From contig NZ_JAPSLH010000001.1 in the NCBI RefSeq assembly GCF_031180965.1, positions 225,565 to 289,564 on the forward strand: DNA of 64,000 nucleotides. The letters are read 5' to 3'. Made by a program: the position numbers and the translations under genes. The DNA is from Chelativorans sp. GTDB lineage: Bacteria; Pseudomonadota; Alphaproteobacteria; Rhizobiales; Rhizobiaceae. A model generated the notes under the pieces. The model was not told where the DNA came from. It was given only the letters and a program-made list of their open reading frames with translations, and searched no databases. Of this stretch, positions 36,771-45,719 are shown piece by piece; within the stretch, counting starts at the first letter, position 1; each line of letters starts with the position of its first letter.

Positions 36771-36804
36771 ACCCCGGCGCTGCAAGGCGCCGGGGTTTTG
36801 TTTA
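36771..36804 (+). terminator. Rho-independent terminator of the liv operon
   Basis: CCCCGGCGC (36773-36781) pairs perfectly with GCGCCGGGG (36788-36796), followed by TTTTGTTT. It lies 20 nt after the livK stop. Confidence 0.88.
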
Positions 36805-36873
36805 AAGAGCTTGCTCTTCGCGCTCTGACAGCTGCCCGAACGAAGAGCCCAGCATGCACGATGATGCCATGGG

Positions 36874-37506
36874 CTATCTTGGCCGGCGCACCGCTCTGAC
36901 CGTTCCGCTGGTTCCGCCGCCGCAGAAGAACTGTTCGCCGCCATCGAATTCCAGACCGGAAACGCCTGTTCCCGCCGGCAGTTCTATCCGTTCCAGAGCC
37001 TCGCCCGTTTGCGGGTCGATGCGCCTCAGATCGCTTTCATCGCCTTCCCAGGTGCCGTGCCAGAGCTCCCCGTCGACCCAGGTGACGCCGGTAACGAAGC
37101 GTGTGGTTTCAATAGTACGCAGGATCGCGCCCGTATCTGGATCGATCTGATAGATTTTGCGCTCGCGATAATGTCCGACCCACAGAGTCCCCTCCGCCCA
37201 GGCAAGGCCGGAATCGCCGCCGCCGCCCGGCGCCGGGATCGTGGCGATCACGCCGCCCGTCTTGGGATCGATCTTCTGGATGCGATCCTCGGCGATCTGA
37301 AAAAGGTGCCGGCCGTCGAAAGCCGTGCCCGCATCCGCGGCGATATCGATTGAGCGCACCGTCTCGCCGGTTGCGGGATCCAATGCGTTCAGCCGGTCAC
37401 CGGCGGCGAACCAGACATGCTTGCCGTCCCAGGTGACCCCGGCGACATTGTTGGTGTCCGGGAAAGGTCCGTATTCCCGGATGATTTCCGCTGTCGAGTG
37501 TTTCAT
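36874..37506 (-). CDS. Beta-propeller (YncE/glutamine-cyclotransferase-like) protein
   Basis: A 210-residue protein of repeated blades, each with a D-P-x-T-G turn (LDPATGETVRSID, IDPKTGGVIATI, IDPDTGAILRTI, IDPQTGEALERIE). This is typical of NHL/YncE/PQQ-like propellers. There is no signal peptide. The ATG at 37506 follows AAGGAA. It lies 38 nt downstream of an HTH regulator gene on the same strand. Binding of a ligand is more likely than catalysis, but the function is unknown. Confidence 0.72.
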   Translation of the reverse strand: MKHSTAEIIREYGPFPDTNNVAGVTWDGKHVWFAAGDRLNALDPATGETVRSIDIAADAGTAFDGRHLFQIAEDRIQKIDPKTGGVIATIPAPGGGGDSGLAWAEGTLWVGHYRERKIYQIDPDTGAILRTIETTRFVTGVTWVDGELWHGTWEGDESDLRRIDPQTGEALERIELPAGTGVSGLEFDGGEQFFCGGGTSGTVRAVRRPR

Positions 37507-37544
37507 GACACGTTCCTTGCTGCTGGATTTTCCATGCAGCAACC

Positions 37545-38759
37545 CTAGCCGCTGGGGAGCGGGCCCGGGAGTAACAAGATTGTCGGGAGCCCGACGGGCG
37601 GCGTTATCCAGCGCATGGCCCGCCCGCGGCCGAAGGATTGCACCTTTCCCGAGGCCGAGAGTTGCTCCAGCGCGCGCTGTATCGTCCGCGGGCTTGTGCC
37701 GAGCGCGATCGCCAACGCCGAGCTCGACCATGCCTCGCCGTCAGCAAGCAAGGCTAGTAACTCCGCGTGCTGCTCGTCCACGGGCGGGGCCAGCACGACC
37801 ACCTCCGGCGCGCGCGGGGTCAGCAGAAAACCTTCCGTGGTTGCGCTGAGCTCGGCATGGCGCTCCATCTCCGCCCGAAGGCGCCCGATCTCGACGCGCA
37901 GCCGCGCCCGATGCGATTCATCGGCATATTTCGCGCGAAAGGCTCGCGCGATCAGCGTGCTGCGCGCAACATCTTGCGGCCAGGCTTCCGCGAGCGCCCG
38001 CAAGAGGGCGAAGAGAATGGGACGCGTGGCAAGGGAAAGCGCCGTGCCTGCATGCCACACGACGTTGCGCAGGGCGTCCACCACAAGCGCGTCTGATGCA
38101 AGCAGCGCTTCCACCTCCTCGAGCAGAAGAACACGTTCCTCGCCGCCGGCGAGCAGCCGTGCCGCCGGCCTCCTGAGGAAAAGCGACGCGGTTTCCACCT
38201 CCGCCGCCAGCGCGGGGATGCCGGCCTGGCGCGCTGCGGCCTCCGCCCTGGCGAGTGCCGAGCGTGCGGTTTTCGTCTGCAGCTTTCGCATGGCTATGCC
38301 GGCAACCACCAACTCATGAACGGTCCTGGATGCTGGCGGGAGGGCGCCGGGGTCCATCTCCGACAGCCTCCGCTCGGCCTCCTCGAGACGTCCAACGAGG
38401 ACAAGCCGCCGCGCCTGAAGATAGCGGGCATGTGCCGCGTTCACCCGGTCGCCGTGCTCCTCTAGGGTTTTCCGCGCGGTGTCCAGCGCCTTCTCCGGCC
38501 AGGTGAGGTCGCGCGAGACGAGCGCGATCTCCGCCTCGGCGACCACACACCGGGCGCGCGCGACCGCTTCCCTCGGACTATAGGCGCGGGCAGCACGCCG
38601 CAGCAGAACCTTTGCGCGGGCAAGGTCGCCGAGCTGCGCCATCGCGATGCCGCGAAGTGCCAGCGCCGCTGCATCCTCGCGCAGCGACACCCGCTTCAGC
38701 GCGCCAAGAGGATCGCCTGCTGCGAGTGCTCGTGCCGCCCCCGTGATCAGCGAGTCCAT
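37545..38759 (-). CDS. HTH transcriptional regulator with helical-repeat N-terminus
   Basis: A 404-residue protein. The first 230 residues are Ala/Leu/Arg-rich helices resembling TPR-like repeats (LARAKVLLRRAARAYSPREA). A winged-helix-like middle section follows (about 255-315). The C-terminal helix-turn-helix reads SALAIALGTSPRTIQRALEQL with a wing at GKVQSFGRGRAMRW. It is divergent from a DUF899 gene and upstream of the propeller gene, so it probably controls both. No named family is certain. Confidence 0.7.
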   Translation of the reverse strand: MDSLITGAARALAAGDPLGALKRVSLREDAAALALRGIAMAQLGDLARAKVLLRRAARAYSPREAVARARCVVAEAEIALVSRDLTWPEKALDTARKTLEEHGDRVNAAHARYLQARRLVLVGRLEEAERRLSEMDPGALPPASRTVHELVVAGIAMRKLQTKTARSALARAEAAARQAGIPALAAEVETASLFLRRPAARLLAGGEERVLLLEEVEALLASDALVVDALRNVVWHAGTALSLATRPILFALLRALAEAWPQDVARSTLIARAFRAKYADESHRARLRVEIGRLRAEMERHAELSATTEGFLLTPRAPEVVVLAPPVDEQHAELLALLADGEAWSSSALAIALGTSPRTIQRALEQLSASGKVQSFGRGRAMRWITPPVGLPTILLLPGPLPSG

Positions 38760-38841
38760 GCGAATCCCGTCACACTTGTCACTCTCACCATGCTGCGTCC
38801 GGGCCTAGTCTATCTCACGACTGACAACCAGCAGGAGATGG

Positions 38842-39552
38842 ATGATGCGAAATCAGGTCGTTTCGCGCGAGGAATGGCTGCATGCGCGCCTTAAGCTACT
38901 CGCGGCCGAAAAGGAATTCACGCGGCAGCGCGATGCGTTGGCCCGCCGTCGCATGGCTATGCCATGGCAGCGTGTGGAAAAGACCTACCGCTTCGAGGGG
39001 CCCGATGGAGCCCTGTCGCTGGCTGACCTCTTCGGCGGGCAGTCGCAGCTGATCATCTATCATTTCATGCTCGCACCCGATTGGGAGGAGGGCTGCAAGT
39101 CCTGCTCCTTCTGGGCCGACAATTTCAACGGCATCCCGATCCATCTCAAGCATCGCGATGTGAGCTTCACGGCCGTTTCCCGTGCGCCTCTACGCAGGAT
39201 CGAGGCATACAAGAGCCGGATGGGCTGGAGTTTCCCATGGGTCTCGTCCCATGGAAGCGACTTCAACTTCGACTACCACGTGTCCTTCACGCCCGAAGAG
39301 ATCGCCGAGGGCAAGGCAATCTACAATTACAAAATTCAAGCGCCGACAGTGTCGGATCAGGTCGGCGTCAGCGTCTTCTATAGGGATGAGGTGGGCGAGA
39401 TGTTCCACACGTATTCCTGTTACTCGCGCGGGGTCGACATGCTCAATGGCGCCTATCACTACCTCGATCTCACGCCCAAGGGGCGCGACGAGGAGAGCCT
39501 CAGACAACCAATGGAGTGGCTGCGTCGCCACGACCGGTATGAGGACCTATGA
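38842..39552 (+). CDS. DUF899 family thioredoxin-like protein
   Basis: A 236-residue member of DUF899, a thioredoxin-fold family with no settled reaction. It carries EEWLHARLKLLAAEKEFTRQRDALA at the N-terminus and the characteristic APDWEEGCKSCSFWADNFNG with a CxxC pair, then the SRAPLRRIEAYKSRMGWSFPWVSS segment and GVSVFYRD. AGGAG lies 5-8 nt before the tandem ATG codons at 38842 and 38845. It is divergent from the HTH gene (82 nt apart). Confidence 0.85.
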   Translation: MMRNQVVSREEWLHARLKLLAAEKEFTRQRDALARRRMAMPWQRVEKTYRFEGPDGALSLADLFGGQSQLIIYHFMLAPDWEEGCKSCSFWADNFNGIPIHLKHRDVSFTAVSRAPLRRIEAYKSRMGWSFPWVSSHGSDFNFDYHVSFTPEEIAEGKAIYNYKIQAPTVSDQVGVSVFYRDEVGEMFHTYSCYSRGVDMLNGAYHYLDLTPKGRDEESLRQPMEWLRRHDRYEDL

Positions 39553-39649
39553 GCCCGCGAACTGCGACGGTCGTAATCAACAGACGAAGGGCAGCTTTCT
39601 TCGCGCCGCGCGAGTTCGGCCGAAACGCCTGCCCAGAACGGAGACCACA

Positions 39650-40864
39650 ATGACGGAATCCCAATATCGCTGGGTCATCGTTGCGGCGGGCGGCCTTCTC
39701 GGCTGTGTCGCGATCGGGGCCATGTTTTCGCTTCCCGTCTTCCTCCTGCCCATATCGCGGGACACGGGCTGGTCGGTCACCGGCGTCTCCGGCGCCATGA
39801 CCATCGGCTTCCTTGCGATGGCGTTTGCCAGCATGGCCTGGGGCAGTCTGTCGGATCGCTGGGGTCCGCGCCTGGTCGTCTTGACCGGGTCGGCCGTCCT
39901 TGCGGCCGCGCTGGCCGTTGCCAGTCAGGCGGCGTCGCTTTTGCAGTTCCAGCTCGTCTTCGGGCTTGTGGTGGGCGCGGCGACGGCGGCGATCTTCGCG
40001 CCGTTGATGGCCTGCGTGACGGGCTGGTTCGACACGCACCGCAGCCTTGCCGTATCGCTTGTCTCCGCCGGAATGGGCATGGCGCCGATGACCATGTCGC
40101 CCCTGGCTGCATGGCTCGTCTCCGTCTATGACTGGCGAACCTCGCTCCTCATCATCGCAGCAATAACAGCGGCGCTGATGATTCCGGCTTCCCTCCTCAT
40201 CCGCCGTCCGCCGGCGCTCGACCGCCCCGGCCTGGTCGCCTCGCCCGAGGAAGCAGATCAATCCAGCATGACCGTGGCGCAGGCGATCCGGTCGCGTCCG
40301 TTCATCATCCTGCTTTTGACGAACTTCTTCTGCTGCGCGACGCATTCCGGACCCATCTTCCATACGGTGAGCTATGCCATCACCTGCGGCATTCCGATGA
40401 TCGCCGCGGTCTCGATCTACAGCGTGGAAGGCCTGGCGGGCCTCGGCGGCCGGGTGGCCTTTGGCCTGCTGGGCGACCGCCTGGGCGCCAAGCGCGTCCT
40501 GGTCTGGGGATTGCTGCTGCAGGCTTTTGCCGTACTCGCCTATGTTTTCGTGGGGCAGCTCAGCGAGTTCTATCTGGTGGCCGCTCTGGTCGGCTTCGTC
40601 TATGCGGGCGTGATGCCGCTCTATGCGGTCCTTGCACGCGAAAATTTCCCGCTGCGGATGATGGGCACGGTTATTGGCGGCACTGCTATGGCCGGCGGTC
40701 TCGGCATGGCGACGGGGCCGTTGGCGGGGGGCCTGATCTACGATGCCTTCGCCACCTATACCTGGCTCTATGTCGGCTCCTGGGGGATTGGCCTGGGTGC
40801 GTTCCTGATCGCCATGACCTTCAAGCCCTTCGGCAGGCCCCAGCCTGCACTGGCGGCGGCATAG
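39650..40864 (+). CDS. MFS transporter
   Basis: Twelve-helix carrier of 404 aa with motif A at GSLSDRWGPRLVVL after helix 2 and a second copy GLLGDRLGAKRVLVWG in the C-terminal half. It resembles oxalate/formate-antiporter-like (monocarboxylate-type) MFS proteins. The ATG at 39650 is chosen with GGAGA upstream. The longer open frame to the left overlaps the DUF899 gene and is spurious. The substrate is unknown. It converges on the sialic-acid-like operon. Confidence 0.86.
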   Translation: MTESQYRWVIVAAGGLLGCVAIGAMFSLPVFLLPISRDTGWSVTGVSGAMTIGFLAMAFASMAWGSLSDRWGPRLVVLTGSAVLAAALAVASQAASLLQFQLVFGLVVGAATAAIFAPLMACVTGWFDTHRSLAVSLVSAGMGMAPMTMSPLAAWLVSVYDWRTSLLIIAAITAALMIPASLLIRRPPALDRPGLVASPEEADQSSMTVAQAIRSRPFIILLLTNFFCCATHSGPIFHTVSYAITCGIPMIAAVSIYSVEGLAGLGGRVAFGLLGDRLGAKRVLVWGLLLQAFAVLAYVFVGQLSEFYLVAALVGFVYAGVMPLYAVLARENFPLRMMGTVIGGTAMAGGLGMATGPLAGGLIYDAFATYTWLYVGSWGIGLGAFLIAMTFKPFGRPQPALAAA

Positions 40865-40914
40865 GGGGAGCGGCACGGCAGCCGCCATCCTCAAGCGCAA
40901 TGGCCGCAAAGCAA

Positions 40915-40944
40915 ATGCCTCGCCGGCCGGAGCCGGCGAGGCAT
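40915..40944. terminator. Bidirectional terminator-like hairpin
   Basis: A perfect 13-bp inverted repeat (40915-40927 with 40932-40944) has a 4-nt CGGA loop and sits between the convergent MFS and lyase genes. T-rich sequence follows on the minus strand only weakly. Confidence 0.65.
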
Positions 40945-41024
40945 GAGCAATATAAGGGGCAGGCCGATCTCGCTCGTCTCTTGTCGGCAATGGATGCGTC
41001 CGGCGCAAGAACGAGCGCCGGCGT

Positions 41025-41930
41025 TCAAACGGAGCGCCGGCCGTTCGCTTCTTCACGCCAGGCGATGATCGGCGCGATGGCCTCGCGCAGGGCGGCAGTG
41101 TCTGCGGGCTCGATCCGGCGGAACGGCCGACGCGAATGCCCGCAGGGAACGCCCATGATCTCGAGCAGTGCCTTGGACCCGGGCATGACCCCTACCTTGA
41201 TCAGCACCTGCACGACCCGGTTCGCCATGACCTGCAGCTTGCGCGCCTCCTCGAGGCGGCCCGCGGCTGCCGCCGCACGCAGGGCGACGAACACGTCTCC
41301 CATGAAATTATAGGTGGTGCCGATCGCTCCCTGGGCTCCCATGGCGAGACCCGCAAGGCACATCTCGTCATAGCCGTTGTAGACGATCGCCTCGGGTGCG
41401 GCGTTGCGGATGCGCTCGAGCTGGAACATGTCGCTCGACGTGTGCTTGATGCCGATGATGTTCGAGTGGGAGAGCAGTTCAACCAGCTCGGCCAGCGTGA
41501 AGCTGCTCGTGCGCGCGGGGAAATTGTAGACGATGAGCGGCAGGCCGGACGCGTCGGCAAGCGCCCGGTAGTGGGCCATCACTTCCGGTCGCGAGAAATC
41601 GTAGTAGAAGGGCGGGATGGCCGAAATGGCTTGATAGCCGGTCTTTGCCGCCGCCTCGGCGAGGCTCAGCGCATCTCTCGTCGCGATGGTGCCGACATGG
41701 GCGATCAGCTTGAGCCGCCCGCCCGCCGCCTCCGCCACCTGGGAGAGGTAGGCCGCCCGCTCCTCCAGGGACTGCAGCATCGCCTCGCCGGAGCTGCCCC
41801 CCACATAGACGCCGTCGACCCCGAGCCGGACCTGGAAATCGATCAGGGGGGCAATCGACCGCCGGTCTATCGACTCGTCTTCGGAAAACGGGGTGAGGAG
41901 GGCCGAGAAAATCCCTTCGAGTTTTGTCAT
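41025..41930 (-). CDS. nanA: N-acetylneuraminate lyase-like aldolase (DapA family)
   Basis: A class I aldolase of 301 aa that should cleave a sialic acid to N-acetylmannosamine and pyruvate. Lys162 (IGIKHTSSDMFQLERI) and Tyr135 (PLIVYNFPART) occupy the Schiff-base and proton-relay positions. GGSSGE matches the GxxGE carboxylate-binding loop. The segments K-TSSDMFQ and YNGYDEMCLAGLAMGAQGAI follow N-acetylneuraminate lyases more closely than dihydrodipicolinate synthases. It is the last gene of the TRAP operon. No nanK or nanE is present in the window, so the true substrate may be a related keto-sugar acid. Confidence 0.75.
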   Translation of the reverse strand: MTKLEGIFSALLTPFSEDESIDRRSIAPLIDFQVRLGVDGVYVGGSSGEAMLQSLEERAAYLSQVAEAAGGRLKLIAHVGTIATRDALSLAEAAAKTGYQAISAIPPFYYDFSRPEVMAHYRALADASGLPLIVYNFPARTSSFTLAELVELLSHSNIIGIKHTSSDMFQLERIRNAAPEAIVYNGYDEMCLAGLAMGAQGAIGTTYNFMGDVFVALRAAAAAGRLEEARKLQVMANRVVQVLIKVGVMPGSKALLEIMGVPCGHSRRPFRRIEPADTAALREAIAPIIAWREEANGRRSV

Positions 41931-41949
41931 TGCTGTCGCTTTCAAAGGC

Positions 41950-42876
41950 TCATGGAAAGAGTTCGGGCAGGTCGCGCCGGGCCGCCTCGCCGAGCGCAGT
42001 GACCGCCTCGGCGGGCGCGGAGCTGTAGGGCCAGAGGAGCGCCGGCCCGATGGTGCACCAGCCGCCTGCCGCCGCCATCGCCTTGTCGAGCGCGGCATTG
42101 GAAAGTCCGTACCTGGCAGAGAGCGGCAGCACGCGCTCCTGCATGAAGCGCACGACCCGCTTCTCAAAAAGGAGGGCAGCGTCCGGCTCCACCCGGAGTT
42201 GCCGCCACCACCGCACGGCACCGGCGGGACTGAGGCATGCTACGTTGGAATAGGAGCCCCGGCCGCCGGCAAGACACCCACTTGCCATGAAGTGGCCGGG
42301 AATAAAGACGGCGAGGTTCATGAGCGTCCTGCGGAGCGTCTTGTACCAGGCGTCGTCGCCTCCAGGCAGCTTGGCGCCGACAAGTGTGGGTACCGCGGCC
42401 TGCAGCGCGGCGATCTGGTCGAGGCTCAGCCGGCGTTTGGCATGCGGCGGATTGTAGAGCACCAGCGGCAGGTCCGGCGCGGCTTCGGCCATTCCTAGGA
42501 CAAAGCGCTCGGCTTCCTCATAGGTGGGCGCCCACCAGTCCGGCAGCGTCACCTGGACGGCGTCGGGCCGGAATGCGGCAGCGCGGGCCAGCCGCTCGCG
42601 CGCGACGCGCGCATTCGTATGGGAGACGCCGATCTGGAACGGGAGCGCCGCGCCACGGCAAAAGCTTGAGACGATTTCGGTCAGGCGATCGAACTCCTCC
42701 TCGATCTGGTTGTGGAACTCGCCCGCTGTGCCGTTGGTATAGATCCCGTGGAGCCCGCTTTCGCGAAGGGCGCAAAGCTGCTCCTGCAGTGCCGACCATT
42801 CTATGGCGCCGCCCTTGCCGACCGGCAGGAGCACCGCCCCCCAGACCCCTTTGAGGGATTTTTGAAGAAGGCTCAT
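41950..42876 (-). CDS. Second DapA-family lyase/aldolase
   Basis: A 308-residue TIM-barrel Schiff-base enzyme with Lys169 (LVGAKLPGG) and Tyr141 (LVLYNPPHAK). The loop TNGTAGEF replaces the GxTGE motif. It is clearly divergent from its neighbour nanA-like protein, so this is not a recent duplicate. It overlaps dctM by 4 nt (42873-42876). The substrate is unknown but should be linked to the compound imported by the TRAP system. Confidence 0.78.
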   Translation of the reverse strand: MSLLQKSLKGVWGAVLLPVGKGGAIEWSALQEQLCALRESGLHGIYTNGTAGEFHNQIEEEFDRLTEIVSSFCRGAALPFQIGVSHTNARVARERLARAAAFRPDAVQVTLPDWWAPTYEEAERFVLGMAEAAPDLPLVLYNPPHAKRRLSLDQIAALQAAVPTLVGAKLPGGDDAWYKTLRRTLMNLAVFIPGHFMASGCLAGGRGSYSNVACLSPAGAVRWWRQLRVEPDAALLFEKRVVRFMQERVLPLSARYGLSNAALDKAMAAAGGWCTIGPALLWPYSSAPAEAVTALGEAARRDLPELFP

Positions 42877-44156
42877 CGGCCATCTCCCAGCATCTGATTG
42901 GGCAGGAAGGTAACGAGCCCCGGAAAAAGCGTTATGAGGATGAGAACGACCACGAGCGGAACCAGGAGCGGGAGGATGCCCCGCGCAAGCAACCCGAACG
43001 GAATGTTGGCAACCTTGGAGACGACGAACAATGCCACCCCCATAGGCGGGGTCAGGATGCCGATCATCAGGTTGAACACCACCATCACCCCGAAATGAAC
43101 AGGATCGACGCCGTACTGAACCGCGGTAGGGACCAGCACCGGCACGATCAGCAAGAGTATGGCAAGGGCCTCGATGAAGGTGCCGAGCGCAAGCAGCATC
43201 AAGTTGACGAGGATCAGAAAGGTAAGGGGGTCGCTGGAATAGGCGAGGAAGAAGGCGGCCACATGCTGCGGCACCTGCTCGCGCGCGATGACATAGCCGA
43301 AGAGCGATACGCCCATGATGAGGAGCCCGACGGCGGCCGTGTGGCTCACCGTCTCGCGCAGCACCGTGACGAGCTTCCCGAGCGTGATTTCCCGGTAGAC
43401 GAAGACGCCCAGGAACAGGGCGTAGCTCGCCGCCACGACGGCGGCTTCCGTCGGCGAGAAGACGCCTGCAAAGATGCCGCCGATGATGATGAAGGGCGTA
43501 AGCAGCGGGATCAGGGCGCGCCAGAAGGTCGACCAGATCCGGCGCAAGCTGGCGGGCTGCTCGGTCGGATAATCCCGCCGCCGGGCGATGACATAGACCA
43601 TGACCATGAGCGAGGCGGCGCAGAGAAGGCCGGGCACCACGCCGCCCAGAAAGAGGCCGCCGATCGAGGTGTTGGCGATCACGCCATAGACGACGAGCGG
43701 GATTGAGGGTGGGATGAGCGGGCCGATGATGGCCGATGCTGCGGTGATTGAGCCGGAAAACTGCTCGTCATAGCCAGCATCGCGCATGGCCTTGATTTCG
43801 AGCTGGCCGAGTCCGGCCGCATCCGCCACCGCCGAGCCGGACATGCCCGAAAACATCACGCTCGCCATGATGTTCACATGCCCGAGGCCGCCACGGATAT
43901 GGCCGACCAGCGCCTTTGCGAAATCGAAGATCCGCTCCGTCACGCCGGAAAGGTTCATGAGCTGGGCTGTCAGAATGAAGAAGGGAACCGCCAGGAGCGG
44001 GAAGCTGTTGAGGCCCGCCACCATGCGCTGCGCGGCGAAGTTCAGTCCCATTCCCTGCCACAGCATATAGGCAAGTGCCGCCACGATGAGCGTGAAGCCC
44101 ACCGGCATTCCGACGACAAGCAGAGCGAACCATCCGCCGAACAGCGCAGCCATCAC
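42873..44156 (-). CDS. TRAP transporter large permease (DctM)
   Basis: Inner-membrane transport subunit of 427 aa with about eleven to twelve helices. Family motifs include VPFFILTAQLMNLSGVTERIF, MFSGMSGSAVADAAGLG and GSITAASAIIGPLIPPSIPLVVYG. It uses a sodium gradient and takes substrate from the DctP receptor. It overlaps the dctQ gene by 4 nt. Confidence 0.95.
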   Translation of the reverse strand: MMAALFGGWFALLVVGMPVGFTLIVAALAYMLWQGMGLNFAAQRMVAGLNSFPLLAVPFFILTAQLMNLSGVTERIFDFAKALVGHIRGGLGHVNIMASVMFSGMSGSAVADAAGLGQLEIKAMRDAGYDEQFSGSITAASAIIGPLIPPSIPLVVYGVIANTSIGGLFLGGVVPGLLCAASLMVMVYVIARRRDYPTEQPASLRRIWSTFWRALIPLLTPFIIIGGIFAGVFSPTEAAVVAASYALFLGVFVYREITLGKLVTVLRETVSHTAAVGLLIMGVSLFGYVIAREQVPQHVAAFFLAYSSDPLTFLILVNLMLLALGTFIEALAILLLIVPVLVPTAVQYGVDPVHFGVMVVFNLMIGILTPPMGVALFVVSKVANIPFGLLARGILPLLVPLVVVLILITLFPGLVTFLPNQMLGDGR

Positions 44157-44671
44157 AGATACCTTTCGGAGGCAAGATCCAGCGGCTCCGCCCTGCCGCC
44201 GCGAAGCGCACGGACGTCGCGGGCCATTGCAAGCAGCACCCGGATTGCCGCGAGGACGGCGAAAACCGGCAAGGCGCCGTAGAGCCAGGATTCCGGCACG
44301 CCGATGGCGACCGACATGACCTTGTGGGCGCGCATCGCCCCGAATGTACCGTAATAGGCAAGGATCAGCAGCGCGGCGAAGATCAGAAGGTCAAGCACGA
44401 TCCGGAGCATGAGCCTGATGCGCACCGGAAGCAGCAGCGGCACGATGTCCATGGTGATGTGCGTGCGCGAGCTCACCCCTTCCGCCGCACCGAGAGCCAC
44501 GATCCACACGAAGGCGTAGCGCGCCGCCTCTTCCGTCCAGAACAGGGGATCGCGGAAGACGAAGCGCGTGATGATCTGCAACGCGATCACGCCGAAGGCG
44601 AAGACGAGCAGGGTCGCAGAAAGCGTCTCCTCGATACGGGCAAGGCTGCGCCAGCGGCTTGGGTGAGCCAT
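44153..44671 (-). CDS. TRAP transporter small permease (DctQ)
   Basis: Four-helix membrane subunit of 172 aa. The RFVFRDPLFWTEEAARYAFVW motif is the DctQ signature. The start at 44671 (MAHPSRWRSLARIEE) is chosen, since an upstream extension is hydrophilic and unlike the family. It lies 53 nt downstream of dctP. Confidence 0.92.
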   Translation of the reverse strand: MAHPSRWRSLARIEETLSATLLVFAFGVIALQIITRFVFRDPLFWTEEAARYAFVWIVALGAAEGVSSRTHITMDIVPLLLPVRIRLMLRIVLDLLIFAALLILAYYGTFGAMRAHKVMSVAIGVPESWLYGALPVFAVLAAIRVLLAMARDVRALRGGRAEPLDLASERYL

Positions 44672-44724
44672 GGGTGAAGATCCTGATTGGGAGGAGGCGC
44701 CGCCGGAACGGCGCCTGATCGTCA

Positions 44725-45696
44725 TCAGCGCAGGTCGATAAGCGACTGAACCGTTTGCTCGCCGAACTGCTTGTCCATGTCGGCATAGACGGGCTTCATC
44801 GCCTCCTGGAACGCCGCTTTGTCGGGCTCCACAACGGTGATGCCGCGCTCGCGGAACGCCTTCACAAGGCTCTCTTCCTTCTCGGTGACCGTCTTGTCGT
44901 TGAGGGCGCCGCCCGCCTCGAAGGCCTCCTTGACGATCTGCTGATCGGCCGGATCGAGCGCGTTCCAGGTGTCTTCCGACATCAGGATGATCTGGTCCTG
45001 CACCAGGTGCCCCGTCAGCGAAACATGCGTCTGCACCTCGGTGAACTTCATCGCATCGATGATGGGCAGTGGGTTCTCCTGACCGTCAACCTGGTTGGTC
45101 TGAAGAGCGAGGTAAACCTCGGCGAATGCGACGGGTGTGGGACTTGCGCCCATAGCCTTTGCCCAGGTCAGCAGCGGCGCGGAGTTGGGCACGCGCAGCT
45201 TCATGCCGGCAAAATCCTCGGGCGTCTCGATCGGCTTGTTGGCGGTGGTGTGGCGCGTGCCGAAATACCAGGAATCGATCATGCGCCAATTGTGCTCGCT
45301 GCGCATCTCCTCGACGATCCGCTGGCCCCACTCGGAGGCGATGATCTTCTGCAGATGGTCAAAATCGGCGACCACATAGGCGGTGCTGGCCACGACCGCC
45401 CGGGGAACCCAGGCGTCCATTCCGCCAAATGGGTTGAGCGTGAAGTCAAGCTCACCAAGCGTCACCTGCTCCATCATCTCGGTGAACGTCCCGAGCTGGG
45501 AGTTGGGGAAGATCTCCAGCTTGAGGCGGCCGCCGGACTTCTCCTCGATCATGCGCGCCGCTTCCGTGACGCCTTCGAATTGCGGGTCGCCGGCGGTGCC
45601 CTGCATGCCCAATCGAAGCGTCCGCGTCTCCTGCGCTGAAGCGGGCCAGGCGGCCAGCAGGCCCGCGAGCGCAAGCGAAATCATTGCAATCTTCAT
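44725..45696 (-). CDS. TRAP transporter substrate-binding protein (DctP, SiaP-like)
   Basis: Periplasmic receptor of 323 aa with a signal peptide (residues 1-21, cleaved at ASA-QE). Arg148 (FGTRHTTAN), Arg168 (KLRVPNS) and Asn201 (LQTNQVDGQENPL) align by motif with the carboxylate-binding residues of Haemophilus SiaP. The string GASPTPVAFAEVYLALQTN is nearly the SiaP sequence. With the N-acetylneuraminate-lyase-like gene in the operon, a sialic acid or similar sugar acid is the best substrate guess. The arginine is general to TRAP receptors, so this is not proof. Confidence 0.9.
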   Translation of the reverse strand: MKIAMISLALAGLLAAWPASAQETRTLRLGMQGTAGDPQFEGVTEAARMIEEKSGGRLKLEIFPNSQLGTFTEMMEQVTLGELDFTLNPFGGMDAWVPRAVVASTAYVVADFDHLQKIIASEWGQRIVEEMRSEHNWRMIDSWYFGTRHTTANKPIETPEDFAGMKLRVPNSAPLLTWAKAMGASPTPVAFAEVYLALQTNQVDGQENPLPIIDAMKFTEVQTHVSLTGHLVQDQIILMSEDTWNALDPADQQIVKEAFEAGGALNDKTVTEKEESLVKAFRERGITVVEPDKAAFQEAMKPVYADMDKQFGEQTVQSLIDLR

Positions 45697-45719
45697 CTGG
45701 GTTCCTCCCTGTGATCGAG

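Noticed and set aside
39182..39649. Long N-terminal extension of the MFS transporter
   Set aside because: It overlaps DUF899 in another frame and is hydrophilic. The start at 39650 gives a standard MFS N-terminus.
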